From assembly GCF_040438885.1 (NCBI RefSeq), contig NZ_CP159218.1, positions 310,001 through 374,000 of the forward strand: a stretch of DNA of 64,000 nucleotides. The letters run 5' to 3'. The DNA is from Nakamurella sp. A5-74. Lineage in GTDB: Bacteria; Actinomycetota; Actinomycetes; Mycobacteriales; Nakamurellaceae. The notes beneath the pieces were generated by a model. The model did no database searches, was not told where the DNA came from, and saw only the letters and a list, made by a program, of their open reading frames with translations. This document shows positions 43,910-52,386 of this stretch, piece by piece; the stretch's first letter is position 1; every line of letters starts with the position of its first letter. The position numbers and the translations under genes were made by a program.

Positions 43910-44791
43910 ATGGCTCTCGACTTCCGGCTGCTGAACGTGTTCGCGCTACCCGACGCTCACGACGACGTTCCACTGACCGGCAATCCGCTCTGCGTGTTCA
44001 CCGATGCCCGCGATCTCACCGGCGAGCAGCAGCAGGCGCTGTCGCTCCAGTTCAACCTCTCGGAGACCACGTTCGTGCTGCCGGCGGACGGGCCGGGAGT
44101 GACTGCGGCTGTCCGGATCTTCACGCCGACCTACGAGATGCCCTTCGCAGGCCACCCGACCCTCGGCACCGCCCACGTCGTGCGTGAACTCACCGGGGGT
44201 GGCGACGCTGTGGTCCTGCGGATGACTGCCGGCGACATCCCCGTCACCGCCGACCCGGCCGACACCGGTCCGAACCCGATGTCGAGCCGGTGGACACTGA
44301 CCGCGAATCCTCCGACGAGCACGCCCGCCGCCGAGATCGCGGAGCTGGCTGCTGCGATCGGAGTTCCGATGGCAGCGTTCGCCGGCGCACCGCTGTGGGT
44401 CGACACCGGCTCCCGGCAGCTCGTGGTGCCACTGCGCGCTGTCGAGGACGTCCGGTCCCTGGAACTGGATCCGGCGCTGATGGCGCGGCACGCGAGTCGT
44501 CGTGACGGCGAGTCGATGGTCTACGCGTGGGCTCCGGCCGGCGAGGGGCGGATCGAGGCGCGCATGCTGTTCAGTCAGTCCGGCAGTTTCCGGGAAGACC
44601 CTGCGACCGGATCGGCCTGTGCCAACCTCGGCGGCTGGCTGCTCGCGAACGGCGTGAGCGAGGGCACCTGGACGGTGCGGCAGGGCGCGCAGGTCGGCCG
44701 CCCGTCGGAGTTGCGCCTGAGTCTGACGGGCGGCGTCATCCGGGTCGGTGGGCTGGTCACGGAGGTCGGACGGGGCACCTTCACTCTGTGA
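43910..44791 (+). CDS. PhzF-family isomerase/epimerase-like protein
   Basis: A 293-residue PhzF-type protein with a diaminopimelate-epimerase-like fold. Typical segments: 'NVFA...PLTGNPLCVFTDARDL' at the start, 'FNLSETTFVLPA' with the conserved catalytic Glu, 'IFTPTYEMPFAGHPTLGTAHVV', and the C-terminal 'EDPATGSACANLGGWLL'. PhzF acts in phenazine synthesis, but most homologues have unknown substrates. ATG 43910 follows GGGGAAAG. A strong hairpin follows the stop. Confidence 0.9.
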   Translation: MALDFRLLNVFALPDAHDDVPLTGNPLCVFTDARDLTGEQQQALSLQFNLSETTFVLPADGPGVTAAVRIFTPTYEMPFAGHPTLGTAHVVRELTGGGDAVVLRMTAGDIPVTADPADTGPNPMSSRWTLTANPPTSTPAAEIAELAAAIGVPMAAFAGAPLWVDTGSRQLVVPLRAVEDVRSLELDPALMARHASRRDGESMVYAWAPAGEGRIEARMLFSQSGSFREDPATGSACANLGGWLLANGVSEGTWTVRQGAQVGRPSELRLSLTGGVIRVGGLVTEVGRGTFTL

Positions 44792-44825
44792 AGACCGATC
44801 CGTCGCACGCAGCGCTCGATCGGTA

Positions 44826-44859
44826 CGCCCGTTTCGACGCGGGATGCGGGAAACGGGCG
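44826..44859 (+). terminator. Hairpin after the phzF-like gene
   Basis: CGCCCGTTTC (44826-44835) and GAAACGGGCG (44850-44859) make a perfect 10-bp stem with a 14-nt loop, 35 nt after the stop codon. It also lies just upstream of the next gene's -10 box. Confidence 0.8.
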
Positions 44860-44883
44860 GTGCGCCGCGGGCAGACTGGGCGG

Positions 44884-45594
44884 GTGATCGCCCGACCTCA
44901 CCGCAGCAGCAACGTGATGGTCGTCGTCGCTGCTGCCGCGGTTGCGCTCACCGGCTGCACCTCCGCCGCGCCCGAGGCCGCGACAACCACGCGCACGGTC
45001 ATCAGCACACTGCCGCCGCTCACCACGCTCACCATCACCACCGGCGGCGCCACCCCGAGCGGTGCCCCCTCCGCGACCACTGCCCCCTCCGCGACCACAG
45101 CGTCGACCAGGTCGGTGCCGAGCAGTACTGCCACTGGCAGCGCCACCCCCGTCACGGCCCCCACCACGGCGCTCCCGGCGCCGATCAGCGGGGACTGCCC
45201 GTACTTCACTGCAGAGGCCGCTGCCGAACTGACCGGGCAGCGCACCGGTCCCGGCGAGCTGATCGCGACGTCACCCGCGCCGATCTGTGTGTTCACCCGC
45301 TCCGACGGTGGTTGGCTGGCCGCGGTCCGGGTGTTCCGCACCCCGGACGCGGCCTCGGCCGCCGCGGCGGTGGACGAACGCATCCCGATCGCCGATTCCT
45401 CCCCGGCGGACGACCCCACCGGCTGGACGGGCGGCTACCTCGGGCTACCGACGGGCGCCAGGCAGTACCCGGATGCGCGGTCGGTCTACGGCGTCAGCAA
45501 GGGCACCTCGGCGGTGGTCGCCTGGACGAACCAGGCCCAGTCGATCAAGAGCCGTCGGATCGTCGAGGCCGTGATCGGGAACCTGCAGCTCTAG
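44884..45594 (+). CDS. Secreted lipoprotein, DUF2020-like
   Basis: A 236-residue lipoprotein with signal peptide and lipobox LTGC at about residue 23, a Thr/Ser/Pro-rich spacer (about 25-100) and a C-terminal globular domain starting 'GDCPYFTAEAAAELTGQRTG' and containing 'APICVFTRSDGGWLAAVRVF' with two cysteines. It resembles DUF2020 lipoproteins of actinobacteria, of unknown function. CAGACT at 44872-44877 ends 6 nt before GTG 44884 (leaderless). A copy of the dispersed repeat follows the stop. Confidence 0.75.
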   Translation: MIARPHRSSNVMVVVAAAAVALTGCTSAAPEAATTTRTVISTLPPLTTLTITTGGATPSGAPSATTAPSATTASTRSVPSSTATGSATPVTAPTTALPAPISGDCPYFTAEAAAELTGQRTGPGELIATSPAPICVFTRSDGGWLAAVRVFRTPDAASAAAAVDERIPIADSSPADDPTGWTGGYLGLPTGARQYPDARSVYGVSKGTSAVVAWTNQAQSIKSRRIVEAVIGNLQL

Positions 45595-45602
45595 ATCTGG
45601 CA

Positions 45603-45632
45603 GGGTCTCGACTCCTCCGTCGCTCGACCAGC
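45603..45632 (+). repeat. Dispersed intergenic element, copy 2
   Basis: GGTCTCGACTCC followed by TCCGTCGCTCGACCAGCGG, starting 9 nt after the lipoprotein stop. The beginning is identical to the copy at 17950 and its end (GCTCGACCA) matches the inverted copies at 54.4 kb. Confidence 0.6.
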
Positions 45633-45685
45633 GGTGCTGCCCGTCGGCCGCGCATCCACCTCCCGCGATCCTGCTCGACAGGCCC

Positions 45686-46369
45686 TCAGCGGCCGAACGC
45701 CCACGCCACCATCAGGGGCAGTTCGGCCTTCCAGAACGCATCGCCGTGCCCGCCGGCCCGCTCGGTCAGCACGACATCCGCCCCGGCATCGCGCAGCGAA
45801 TCCGCCCAGCGGGTCGCGTTGTCGAGGAAGAACGGCTCGTCCACGCCGGCGACGAGGTAGCACCGGGGCACCGGCAACGGCAACTCGGTGGGCGGCCGGT
45901 ATCCGGCGCCCGGCGATGCGCCGAAGATTGCACCGAAGATCTCGGGATGGCGCACTCCCATGGCCAGGGCAAGTTCCGCGCCCGCCGAGACACCGAACAC
46001 CGCCGTGCGATCGGCCGGCAGCGCGATGCCGAAGCGATCCCGCGCCCAACTGCGGACGTCCTCGACGAAGAACCTCTCGTGGGCCGCGAACAGTGCGGGA
46101 TCGAAGGTGAATGCGTCGCTGCTCTCACCGGGCGAGTACTCCTGCAGCCGGAGCGTCTCGTCGTCGAGTCGGTGCGCGCCGACGATCATCGTCGGTCGCA
46201 GGTCGGTGACCTCGAGGACGTCGCCCCAGGAGGCGATCAGCTGGCCGTCACCAGCGAAGACGATGGCCTCGGCAGGAGCCGGCGGGACGTAGGCAGTGAC
46301 CTGCCGTCCGCCGTCGAACGGAAGTGTCTCGGTGACGAGGTGACCCGTGAGGGGCTGTCCTGGCGACAT
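45686..46369 (-). CDS. Alpha/beta hydrolase (esterase D/PHB depolymerase-like)
   Basis: A 227-residue cytosolic esterase-like protein. The nucleophile elbow is G-V-S-A-G in 'AVFGVSAGAELALAMG' (about residue 130), and the catalytic His lies in 'ERAGGHGDAFWKAELP' near the C-terminus; 'YLVAGVDEPFFLDN' carries the likely acid. Similar proteins (enterochelin esterase or esterase D type) hydrolyse esters of acids or siderophores. AGGAG lies 9 nt before ATG 46369. A very long open frame extends upstream but overlaps ppiA, so this ATG is preferred. Divergent from ppiA. Confidence 0.8.
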   Translation of the reverse strand: MSPGQPLTGHLVTETLPFDGGRQVTAYVPPAPAEAIVFAGDGQLIASWGDVLEVTDLRPTMIVGAHRLDDETLRLQEYSPGESSDAFTFDPALFAAHERFFVEDVRSWARDRFGIALPADRTAVFGVSAGAELALAMGVRHPEIFGAIFGASPGAGYRPPTELPLPVPRCYLVAGVDEPFFLDNATRWADSLRDAGADVVLTERAGGHGDAFWKAELPLMVAWAFGR

Positions 46370-46501
46370 CGGCTCGGACTCCTGATCTGCAGCGGCGTCG
46401 GCTACGTCGGCGGCACCGTCAGGCCCAGTGTCGCCGATCCCGTCAACGCCGGCGAGTGGGGCGGTCGGCATTCTGTTCCGAGCTCTGGCAGGATCGAAGG
46501 G

Positions 46502-47032
46502 GTGAGCACCCTGACTGCAACCCTGCACACCTCCCTCGGCGATGTCCCGATCGAGCTGTTCCCCAACCACGCACCCAAGACGGTCGCGAACTTCGTCGGT
46601 CTGGCGAAGGGCACCCGCGAGTACAGCACCCAAAACGCCCAGGGCGGCAAGACCGGCCCGTTCTACGACGGTGCCGTCTTCCACCGGGTGATCGACGGCT
46701 TCATGATCCAGGGCGGTGACCCGACCGGAACCGGCCGCGGTGGCCCCGGATACGAGTTCGCCGACGAGTTCCACCCGGAGCTCAGCTTCTCCAAGCCCTA
46801 TCTGTTGGCGATGGCCAATGCCGGGCCAGGGACGAACGGCTCGCAGTTCTTCATCACCACCGGCAAGACGCCGCACCTGAACTTCAAGCACACCATCTTC
46901 GGTGAGGTGACCGACCCCGAGGGCAAGAAGATCATCGACACGATCTCCGGGACCTCGGTCGATCGTTTCGACAAGCCGACCACCGACATCGTCATCAACT
47001 CGATCACCGTCGAGGGTGACGAATCCGCCTGA
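46502..47032 (+). CDS. ppiA: Peptidyl-prolyl cis-trans isomerase, cyclophilin type
   Basis: A 176-residue cyclophilin that speeds proline isomerisation during protein folding. Active-site pattern: 'FYDGAVFHRVIDGFMIQGGDPTGTG' (key residues F-H-R-V and Q-G-G-D), 'MANAGPGTNGSQFFIT' and 'LNFKHTIFGEV'. There is no signal peptide, so it is cytosolic. CAGGAT at 46489-46494 ends 7 nt before GTG 46502, consistent with a leaderless start. It begins the conserved origin-proximal block and is followed 18 nt later by the rhomboid gene, as in Streptomyces. Confidence 0.95.
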   Translation: MSTLTATLHTSLGDVPIELFPNHAPKTVANFVGLAKGTREYSTQNAQGGKTGPFYDGAVFHRVIDGFMIQGGDPTGTGRGGPGYEFADEFHPELSFSKPYLLAMANAGPGTNGSQFFITTGKTPHLNFKHTIFGEVTDPEGKKIIDTISGTSVDRFDKPTTDIVINSITVEGDESA

Positions 47033-47050
47033 CGGACGAGTCCTGACACC

Positions 47051-48178
47051 ATGACGTACCCCCCGAACGGCCCCGACCAGCAACCCTCGTCGGGGCCGTT
47101 CGGTGCATCCGGTGGCCCTGGTCACCACCCGCAGGATCCGTACCAGCAGCAGAGCCCGTATCCGCCGGGTCAGTACCAGCAGTACCCACAGGGTGAGTAC
47201 CCGCAGAACCAGTTCCCGCACAGTCAGTACTCCCAGGGCCAGGTCCCCGGGCAGGCGGGAGGCATTGCGCCGCAGGGGTTTCCGCAGACCACCTGCACCT
47301 GGCACGCCGATCGCCCGACGGCGGTCGGCTGCAGCCGGTGCGGTCGGCCCGCTTGTCCCGAGTGCCTGACTCCGGCGTCGGTCGGCCAGCACTGCAGGGT
47401 CTGTGTCGCGGAAGCTCGTGCCACGGGGCGGGTTCCGATGACGGTCTCCGGGGCTCCCGTCGGGGTGCCGCCGCTGATCGCCTCGGTGCTGATCGGTGTC
47501 AACGTGCTGGTCTACATCGTCACCGCAGTGAATGCCGGGTCCTTCAACGAGCCGCAGGGTGGCCGGATCTTCTTCGAACTCGCGATGATTCCCGGGAACG
47601 TCGGTGCCGGGAACTGGTGGGCGGTGTTGACGGCCGGATTCCTGCACTTCGGCCTGATCCATCTGGTTGTCAACATGATGTCGCTCTACTTCATCGGGCC
47701 GACGTTGGAGCAGGTACTCGGCCGGGTCCGGTTCCTCGTCGTCTACCTGCTGTCGTTGCTCGGCGGGTCCGCCGCGGTGATGGCGCTGGGCAGTGCGTCC
47801 GACTTCAACGCCGGTGCATCCGGCGCCGTCTTCGGCATCCTCGGTGCGCTGGTCGTCACCTTCAAACGCCTGCGGCTCAACATGACCCAGTTGGTGTCGG
47901 TGGTGGCGGTGAACCTCATCATCACCTTCACCATCCCGCAGATCTCCTGGCAGGCACACCTCGGTGGGCTGGTCGTGGGTGCGGCGGTCGGCGCGGCGAT
48001 GGTCTACCCGCGCCCGGCGATCCGGAGCAAGGTGCAGGTGGCGACGTCGGTCGCGGTGCTGGTGGTCCTGGCAGCAGTGATCTTCTTCCGCGCCGGCAGC
48101 ATCACCCCCAGCCCGTCCTGCGCCTACCTCGAGGACGGGCGCCAGGGCGCCGGCGTCTACTGCCTGTCGACCGACTGA
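47051..48178 (+). CDS. Rhomboid-family intramembrane serine protease
   Basis: A 375-residue membrane protease. Residues 1-78 are a Gln/Tyr/Pro-rich disordered tail, residues 80-120 a zinc-binding B-box-like finger (C82, H85, C94, C97, C102, C105, C115, C118), and the rest six helices. The active site is seen as S257 in G-A-S-G and H303 in 'QAHLGG'; H199, H204 and N208 form the oxyanion side. It cuts membrane proteins within or near their spans; substrates are unknown. It follows ppiA by 18 nt. The tandem repeat array starts 38 nt after its stop. Confidence 0.93.
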   Translation: MTYPPNGPDQQPSSGPFGASGGPGHHPQDPYQQQSPYPPGQYQQYPQGEYPQNQFPHSQYSQGQVPGQAGGIAPQGFPQTTCTWHADRPTAVGCSRCGRPACPECLTPASVGQHCRVCVAEARATGRVPMTVSGAPVGVPPLIASVLIGVNVLVYIVTAVNAGSFNEPQGGRIFFELAMIPGNVGAGNWWAVLTAGFLHFGLIHLVVNMMSLYFIGPTLEQVLGRVRFLVVYLLSLLGGSAAVMALGSASDFNAGASGAVFGILGALVVTFKRLRLNMTQLVSVVAVNLIITFTIPQISWQAHLGGLVVGAAVGAAMVYPRPAIRSKVQVATSVAVLVVLAAVIFFRAGSITPSPSCAYLEDGRQGAGVYCLSTD

Positions 48179-48215
48179 CCGACTTCGACCGACGCTGCTC
48201 AGCGCGGTCGCGATG

Positions 48216-48468
48216 GCGACCGTGGGGTCCGCGAATGTCCGCCGTAAATGACCGTCACGTCCGCGAAGGCGGGCGGTAAATGACGTCACGTCCGCGAAGG
48301 CGGGCGGTAAATGACCGTCACGTCCGCGAAGGTGGGCGGTAGACGACCGTCACGTCCGCGAAGGTGGGCGGTAAACGACCGTCAGCTCCGCGAAGGTGGG
48401 CGGTAAATGACCGTCAGCTCCGCGAAGGTGGGCGGTAAATGACCGTCACGTCCGCGAAGGTGGGCGGG
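48216..48468 (+). repeat. 32-bp tandem repeat array, locus 2 (eight units)
   Basis: Eight units of about 32 bp between the rhomboid and ABC-F genes. The unit has GACCGTCA, then GTCCGCGAAGGTGG, then GCGGT. One unit lacks a base (TGACGTCACG), another two read CAGCTCCGCG. Orientation and length are the same as in the 37535 array, but this locus has its own consensus (TCACG instead of TGGAG), so each array evolved by local copying. The following 180 bp hold the ABC-F leader. Confidence 0.92.
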
Positions 48469-48535
48469 GTAATGCGATGGCGGGGTCCGCAGACCGGGCG
48501 TACGGTCGCAGACGTCCCATCCCCGCCTGCGAGGA

Positions 48536-48556
48536 GTGCGTGCATTGAGGCTGTGA
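48536..48556 (+). CDS. Candidate leader peptide of the ABC-F gene
   Basis: GTG 48536 begins a six-codon frame, M-R-A-L-R-L, ending TGA 48556, about 95 nt before the ABC-F start. GAGGA touches the GTG, closer than ideal. Short Arg/Leu-rich leader peptides that sense ribosome-binding drugs precede many antibiotic-resistance ABC-F genes. Only a candidate. Confidence 0.25.
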   Translation: MRALRL

Positions 48557-48651
48557 GGTCGCGACCGTCTTCGCCCACCGCGCTGTGACGCCGGTGGGTG
48601 GGTTCCAGGTCGCCATGGAATGAAGCATCCCCCATTCCTGCAGGAGACCTC

Positions 48652-50403
48652 ATGTCATCGCATCCCAGCCTGTCCAGCTCACCGGACACCTCCGTCCCCT
48701 CCGTCGTCTGTACCGGCGTCAGCTTCGGCTGGCCCGACGGTGGCGACGTGCTGCATTCCCTCGACGTCACCTTTCCCGCCGGCCGCACCGGTCTGATCGG
48801 CGACAACGGCAGCGGCAAGTCGACGCTGCTGAGATTGATCGCAGGCACCCTCATCCCGACCGCTGGGCACATCTCGGTCCGCGGCGAGGTACGGGATCTG
48901 CCGCAACAGCTCACTGCCAGGACCGATCGCATGATCGCCGATCTGCTGGGTGTCGCACCGGTGCTCGCGGCGCTCGCTCGGATCGAGCAGGGCAGCACCG
49001 AGGTCGCCGACTTCGAGACCGTCGGCGACGACTGGGACATCGTGGAACGCTCCGAGGCCGCGCTCGCTGCACTCGGCCTGGACGAGCCCGGCATCCTGCA
49101 GCGGCCCGTCGGCACGGTGTCCGGCGGGCAGGCCACCCTCGCCGGGATCGCCGGCCTGCTGTTGCGCCCACCGGATGTCACGCTGCTCGACGAGCCCACC
49201 AACAACCTCGACCGGGACGCGCGTCAGCAGCTGTACCGCGCGCTCGGGCGCTGGCCGGGGGTGTTGATCGTGGTCAGCCACGACCGGGCGCTGTTGGAGC
49301 ACGTCGACAGCATTGCCGAGCTGTCGGCGGCCGTACCGCACGTCCGGCCCAGTTCCATCCGGTGCTACGGCGGCGGGTGGACGCAGTACCGGGAACAGCT
49401 TGCCGCCGAACAGGATTCGGCCCGGCGGGCCGTCCGGGACGCCGACGCTGCGGTGCACCGGGAGGTACGCCAGCTGCAGGACACCCGGATCAAGCTCGAT
49501 CGCCGGACCAGGACGGCCAACAAGGCGGAACGCGAGAAGCGGGTGCCGAAGATCGTCGCGCACGGCCGCCGGATGCAGGCGCAGGTCTCCGCCGGTCGGC
49601 TCCGGATCGAGATGGAGGGCAAGGTCGAGCAGGCCAGATCGACGCTCGAGGATGCCGAGACGATCGCCCGGGAACCCGACGTCATCAGGGTCGACCTGCC
49701 GCAGACCGTCGTTCCGGCCGGCCGGACCGTGCTGCGCATCCGCTGGGCTGCGGAGCGGGTCGGGCCCGACCGGTCCGAACCGTCGACCGAGTCGGGTGGG
49801 GCGGTCGATCTGTTGGTCCGCGGCCCCGAGCGGATCGCGCTGATCGGACCCAATGGCTGCGGCAAGACCACCCTGCTGCGGGCGGTGCTCGGTGCTGCCG
49901 GCGGGGTCGATCAGTTGCTCCGGACCCGGGTGGGTGTTCCGGTCGGGTCGCTCGCCCAGCGGATCGAACTGCCCGACGAGCGGAGCGTGCTGGACTGGAT
50001 GCGGAGCAGGAACGCCGCCCTGAATCCCCAGCAGGTGCGCGCGGCCATGGCCAGGTTCCTGATCGGCAAGACCAAGATCGATCGGCAGCTGGGATCGCTG
50101 TCGGGTGGCGAGCGCTTCCGGGTGGCGCTGGCCGGCGTGCTGCTCGCCGATCCGGCTCCGCAACTGCTGCTGTTGGACGAGCCGACCAACAACCTCGACC
50201 TGGCCAGTTCAGCCGCGCTCGCCCAAGCGCTGCAGGGCTATCGGGGTGCGGTGCTCGTGGCGTCCCACGACGAGGATTTCCTCGGGGAGATCGGCACCAC
50301 CCGGGTCTGGCAGCGGCAGGAGTTCACCGGACTCGGTGGCTGGACGGACATTCCCGCTGCGTACCCTCGGCGTCATGGCGACACCGAACTGGATCGAGGC
50401 TGA
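48652..50403 (+). CDS. ABC-F family ATPase (ribosome protection type)
   Basis: A 583-residue soluble protein with two ABC domains and no membrane segments. Domain 1: Walker A GDNGSGKST, signature VSGGQ, Walker B VTLLDEPTNNLD. Domain 2: Walker A GPNGCGKTT, signature LSGGERFR, Walker B LLLLDEPTNNLD. 'L-D-E-P-T-N-N-L-D' twice is diagnostic for ABC-F. Between them lies a basic helical linker (about 245-350) that would reach the ribosome's peptidyl-transferase centre. Members give resistance to macrolides, lincosamides or streptogramins or help stalled ribosomes. ATG 48652 has GGAG 7 nt upstream. The next gene starts inside its 3' end. Confidence 0.92.
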   Translation: MSSHPSLSSSPDTSVPSVVCTGVSFGWPDGGDVLHSLDVTFPAGRTGLIGDNGSGKSTLLRLIAGTLIPTAGHISVRGEVRDLPQQLTARTDRMIADLLGVAPVLAALARIEQGSTEVADFETVGDDWDIVERSEAALAALGLDEPGILQRPVGTVSGGQATLAGIAGLLLRPPDVTLLDEPTNNLDRDARQQLYRALGRWPGVLIVVSHDRALLEHVDSIAELSAAVPHVRPSSIRCYGGGWTQYREQLAAEQDSARRAVRDADAAVHREVRQLQDTRIKLDRRTRTANKAEREKRVPKIVAHGRRMQAQVSAGRLRIEMEGKVEQARSTLEDAETIAREPDVIRVDLPQTVVPAGRTVLRIRWAAERVGPDRSEPSTESGGAVDLLVRGPERIALIGPNGCGKTTLLRAVLGAAGGVDQLLRTRVGVPVGSLAQRIELPDERSVLDWMRSRNAALNPQQVRAAMARFLIGKTKIDRQLGSLSGGERFRVALAGVLLADPAPQLLLLDEPTNNLDLASSAALAQALQGYRGAVLVASHDEDFLGEIGTTRVWQRQEFTGLGGWTDIPAAYPRRHGDTELDRG

Positions 50404-51217
50404 CGGACTGGTCAATCTGCGGGACGTCGGCGGTATCCCGACGACGGACGGCGGAAGGATCGCGACCGATCGGCTGTTGCGATCGGACAACCTGCAGGAC
50501 CTCAGCGAGCGGGATCTGGCTCTGTTCGCGGAGCGGGGTCTGACCGACGTGGTCGACCTCCGGACGGGGGTCGAGGTACGGGGTGAAGGTCCGGGGCCGA
50601 TGTCCGGAGTCGCCGGGGTGACGATCCACCACCACACCCTGTTCATCGAGGACGAGCTCCACCCACCCGAGAGCTCGACCGGACCGGCGCCCGAGCCGGT
50701 GACGGTCGGGAAGGACACCGACGGTCGGCCGGGGGAGAGCGTGCGGTCGGAAGCGTTGCCGTGGGTCGGACTCGAGTCGTCCGAGGAGCACGAGAACCCT
50801 GTCGCGGGCCACTACCTGTCGTATCTCAAGGATCGCCCGGACTCGGTGCTCGCCGCGCTCCGGGTGATCGCCGGCGCCCGGGGTGCGACCCTGGTGCACT
50901 GCGCCGCGGGCAAGGACCGCACGGGGACGATCGTCGCGCTGGCACTGCTGATCGCCGGTGCTGACGAGCAGGCGGTGATCGACGACTACGCCGCCAGCAG
51001 CGACCGGATGGAGCAGATCGTCGCCCGATTGATCGCGTCGCCCACCTATCGGGAGAACCTCAGCGGCCGCCCGATGTCGTCGCACCTGACGCATCCGGAG
51101 ACGATGCAGGGCGTGCTGGACGCGCTGCGCCGGCGTGGCGGCGTCCTGGCGGCGCTCGCCGAGGCCGGCTGGACCGACGAGGACACCGCGCGGATGCGCG
51201 CGAAGTTGCTGGGCTGA
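50375..51217 (+). CDS. Tyrosine-protein (dual-specificity) phosphatase, MptpB-like
   Basis: A 280-residue phosphatase. The P-loop is H-C176-A-A-G-K-D181-R182-T-G, the 'C-x-x-G-K-D-R' variant of MptpB/LipA-type phosphatases that act on phosphotyrosine, phosphoserine and phosphoinositides. The N-terminus 'NLRDVGGIPTTDGGRIA...RSDNL' is the family signature. The start ATG 50375 lies 29 nt inside the ABC-F gene. TACCCT at 50362-50367 ends 7 nt before it, so it may have its own leaderless promoter within that gene. Length (280) fits MptpB (276). No signal peptide. Confidence 0.9.
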   Translation: MATPNWIEADGLVNLRDVGGIPTTDGGRIATDRLLRSDNLQDLSERDLALFAERGLTDVVDLRTGVEVRGEGPGPMSGVAGVTIHHHTLFIEDELHPPESSTGPAPEPVTVGKDTDGRPGESVRSEALPWVGLESSEEHENPVAGHYLSYLKDRPDSVLAALRVIAGARGATLVHCAAGKDRTGTIVALALLIAGADEQAVIDDYAASSDRMEQIVARLIASPTYRENLSGRPMSSHLTHPETMQGVLDALRRRGGVLAALAEAGWTDEDTARMRAKLLG

Positions 51218-51347
51218 GACCGCCTGCGCAGGTTCCCGGCCAGCCGCATTCCAGAGTGTCACCGAAGCGCCCGGACCGGGCAGCAGGTGACCATCGGGGA
51301 TGCGCCGCGATCGTGGGGGCCGCGGACACCGCCGACTCGTCCGTGCC

Positions 51348-51821
51348 TCAGAATCCGAGGTCGTCGCTTTCCGGTAATGGGTTCCCGCTGCGCCAGGCCC
51401 GCAGACGACGGGCCACGTCGTCCGTGGGTGCGCCGAGCTCGGTGGCGCTGAAGACCAGGAACCCGTCGTCGATGAGGTCCAGCTCCAGCAGCGACGACCG
51501 GGAGCCCATCCGCCGGTGCGCGACCGACCGGATGTCCAGCACCTCAGACCACGGGATGACGTCGGTGCCGACGAACCGCCGGATCGTCATCCCGACCCGG
51601 TCGACCACCAGGCGGTGCCGCAACCGCAGGACGACCAGCACCAGGACGATCCCGACGACCGCTGCCGCACCGGCGACGATCCGGTCCCTGCCTTCGGACG
51701 TGAGCAACGCCAGTCCCGCACCGATCGCGATCAGGAGCGCGCCGACGGCGGCGAGCCAAGGACGGAACCCCCAGGTGGAGGCCGCCGGTGTCAGCGAGTT
51801 GTCCACAGCAGTTTTCCACAT
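51348..51821 (-). CDS. Membrane protein with bacterial PH domain
   Basis: A 157-residue protein with two close membrane helices (LAAVGALLIAIGAGLALL and IVAGAAAVVGIVLVLVVL) and a C-terminal PH-like domain ('LVVDRVGMTIRRFVGTDVIPWSEVLDIR'; key part V-x-x-x-G-x-x-x-R then I-P-W-S-E-V). This is the usual actinobacterial gene between rhomboid/ppiA and crgA (Rv0010c-like). Function unknown; likely membrane-linked. ATG 51821 gives the natural start. Same strand as crgA, 67 nt after it. Confidence 0.88.
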   Translation of the reverse strand: MWKTAVDNSLTPAASTWGFRPWLAAVGALLIAIGAGLALLTSEGRDRIVAGAAAVVGIVLVLVVLRLRHRLVVDRVGMTIRRFVGTDVIPWSEVLDIRSVAHRRMGSRSSLLELDLIDDGFLVFSATELGAPTDDVARRLRAWRSGNPLPESDDLGF

Positions 51822-51888
51822 TGGGGATGAATGACAGGCATGTGATTCGACCCCGTCGGCCGGCTGGACGTCCGCCGACCGTGCGTGG

Positions 51889-52197
51889 TCAGCGCCAGCG
51901 CATCGCCATGACGAGGCCGGCGATCATCAGCACGAACCCGATCAGGAAGTTCCAGCTGCCGAGCGACGCCATGAACGGGATCGAGTGGCCCCACAGGTAG
52001 TTGACGACCAACCAGGCCAGGCCGAGCAGCATCAGGCCGAGCATGATGCCGATGTACACCGGGCTCGATGGTCCGGCGACCTTCACGCGCTTGGTTGTCG
52101 CGGTGACCGCACCGGCGCCGCCGGACCCCGTCTGCGTCGCGCGCGAGGACGTGGCCGTGGCCGTGGTGGCCTTCTTACGCACCTTGGACTTGGGCAC
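51889..52197 (-). CDS. crgA: Cell division protein CrgA
   Basis: A 102-residue membrane protein that helps septum formation and recruits FtsI and other divisome parts. Basic N-terminus ('MPKSKVRKK'), then two helices: '[23 protein letters not shown]' and '[18 protein letters not shown]', joined by '[12 protein letters not shown]'. 'P-S-S-P-x-Y' before helix 1 and 'M-x-x-R-W-R' at the end are CrgA marks. GTG 52197 has an AGGAGGA site. Neighbours (DUF881, sortase, trpG, pknB) are the conserved ones. Confidence 0.95.
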   Translation of the reverse strand: MPKSKVRKKATTATATSSRATQTGSGGAGAVTATTKRVKVAGPSSPVYIGIMLGLMLLGLAWLVVNYLWGHSIPFMASLGSWNFLIGFVLMIAGLVMAMRWR

Positions 52198-52386
52198 AGT
52201 TCCTCCTGTGTAGCCGTGGCCGCTGGTGCGGCCACGTCGCCGGGCTGATGGCGACTGGTTCGATTCGCAGGTGACGGTCGCGCATGACGGACCGTGATCC
52301 CCTGAGGGTACTTCCCATCAGCGGTGTCCCGCTCCCGAGCGGTGGATCGCGGACCCCGCCGGCCGGTCGCCGGTAGGCTGCCGACC

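Noticed and set aside
46370..48289. N-terminal extension of the esterase at 45686
   Set aside because: It lies opposite ppiA and rhomboid, whose products are conserved; AGGAG and ATG 46369 define the real start.
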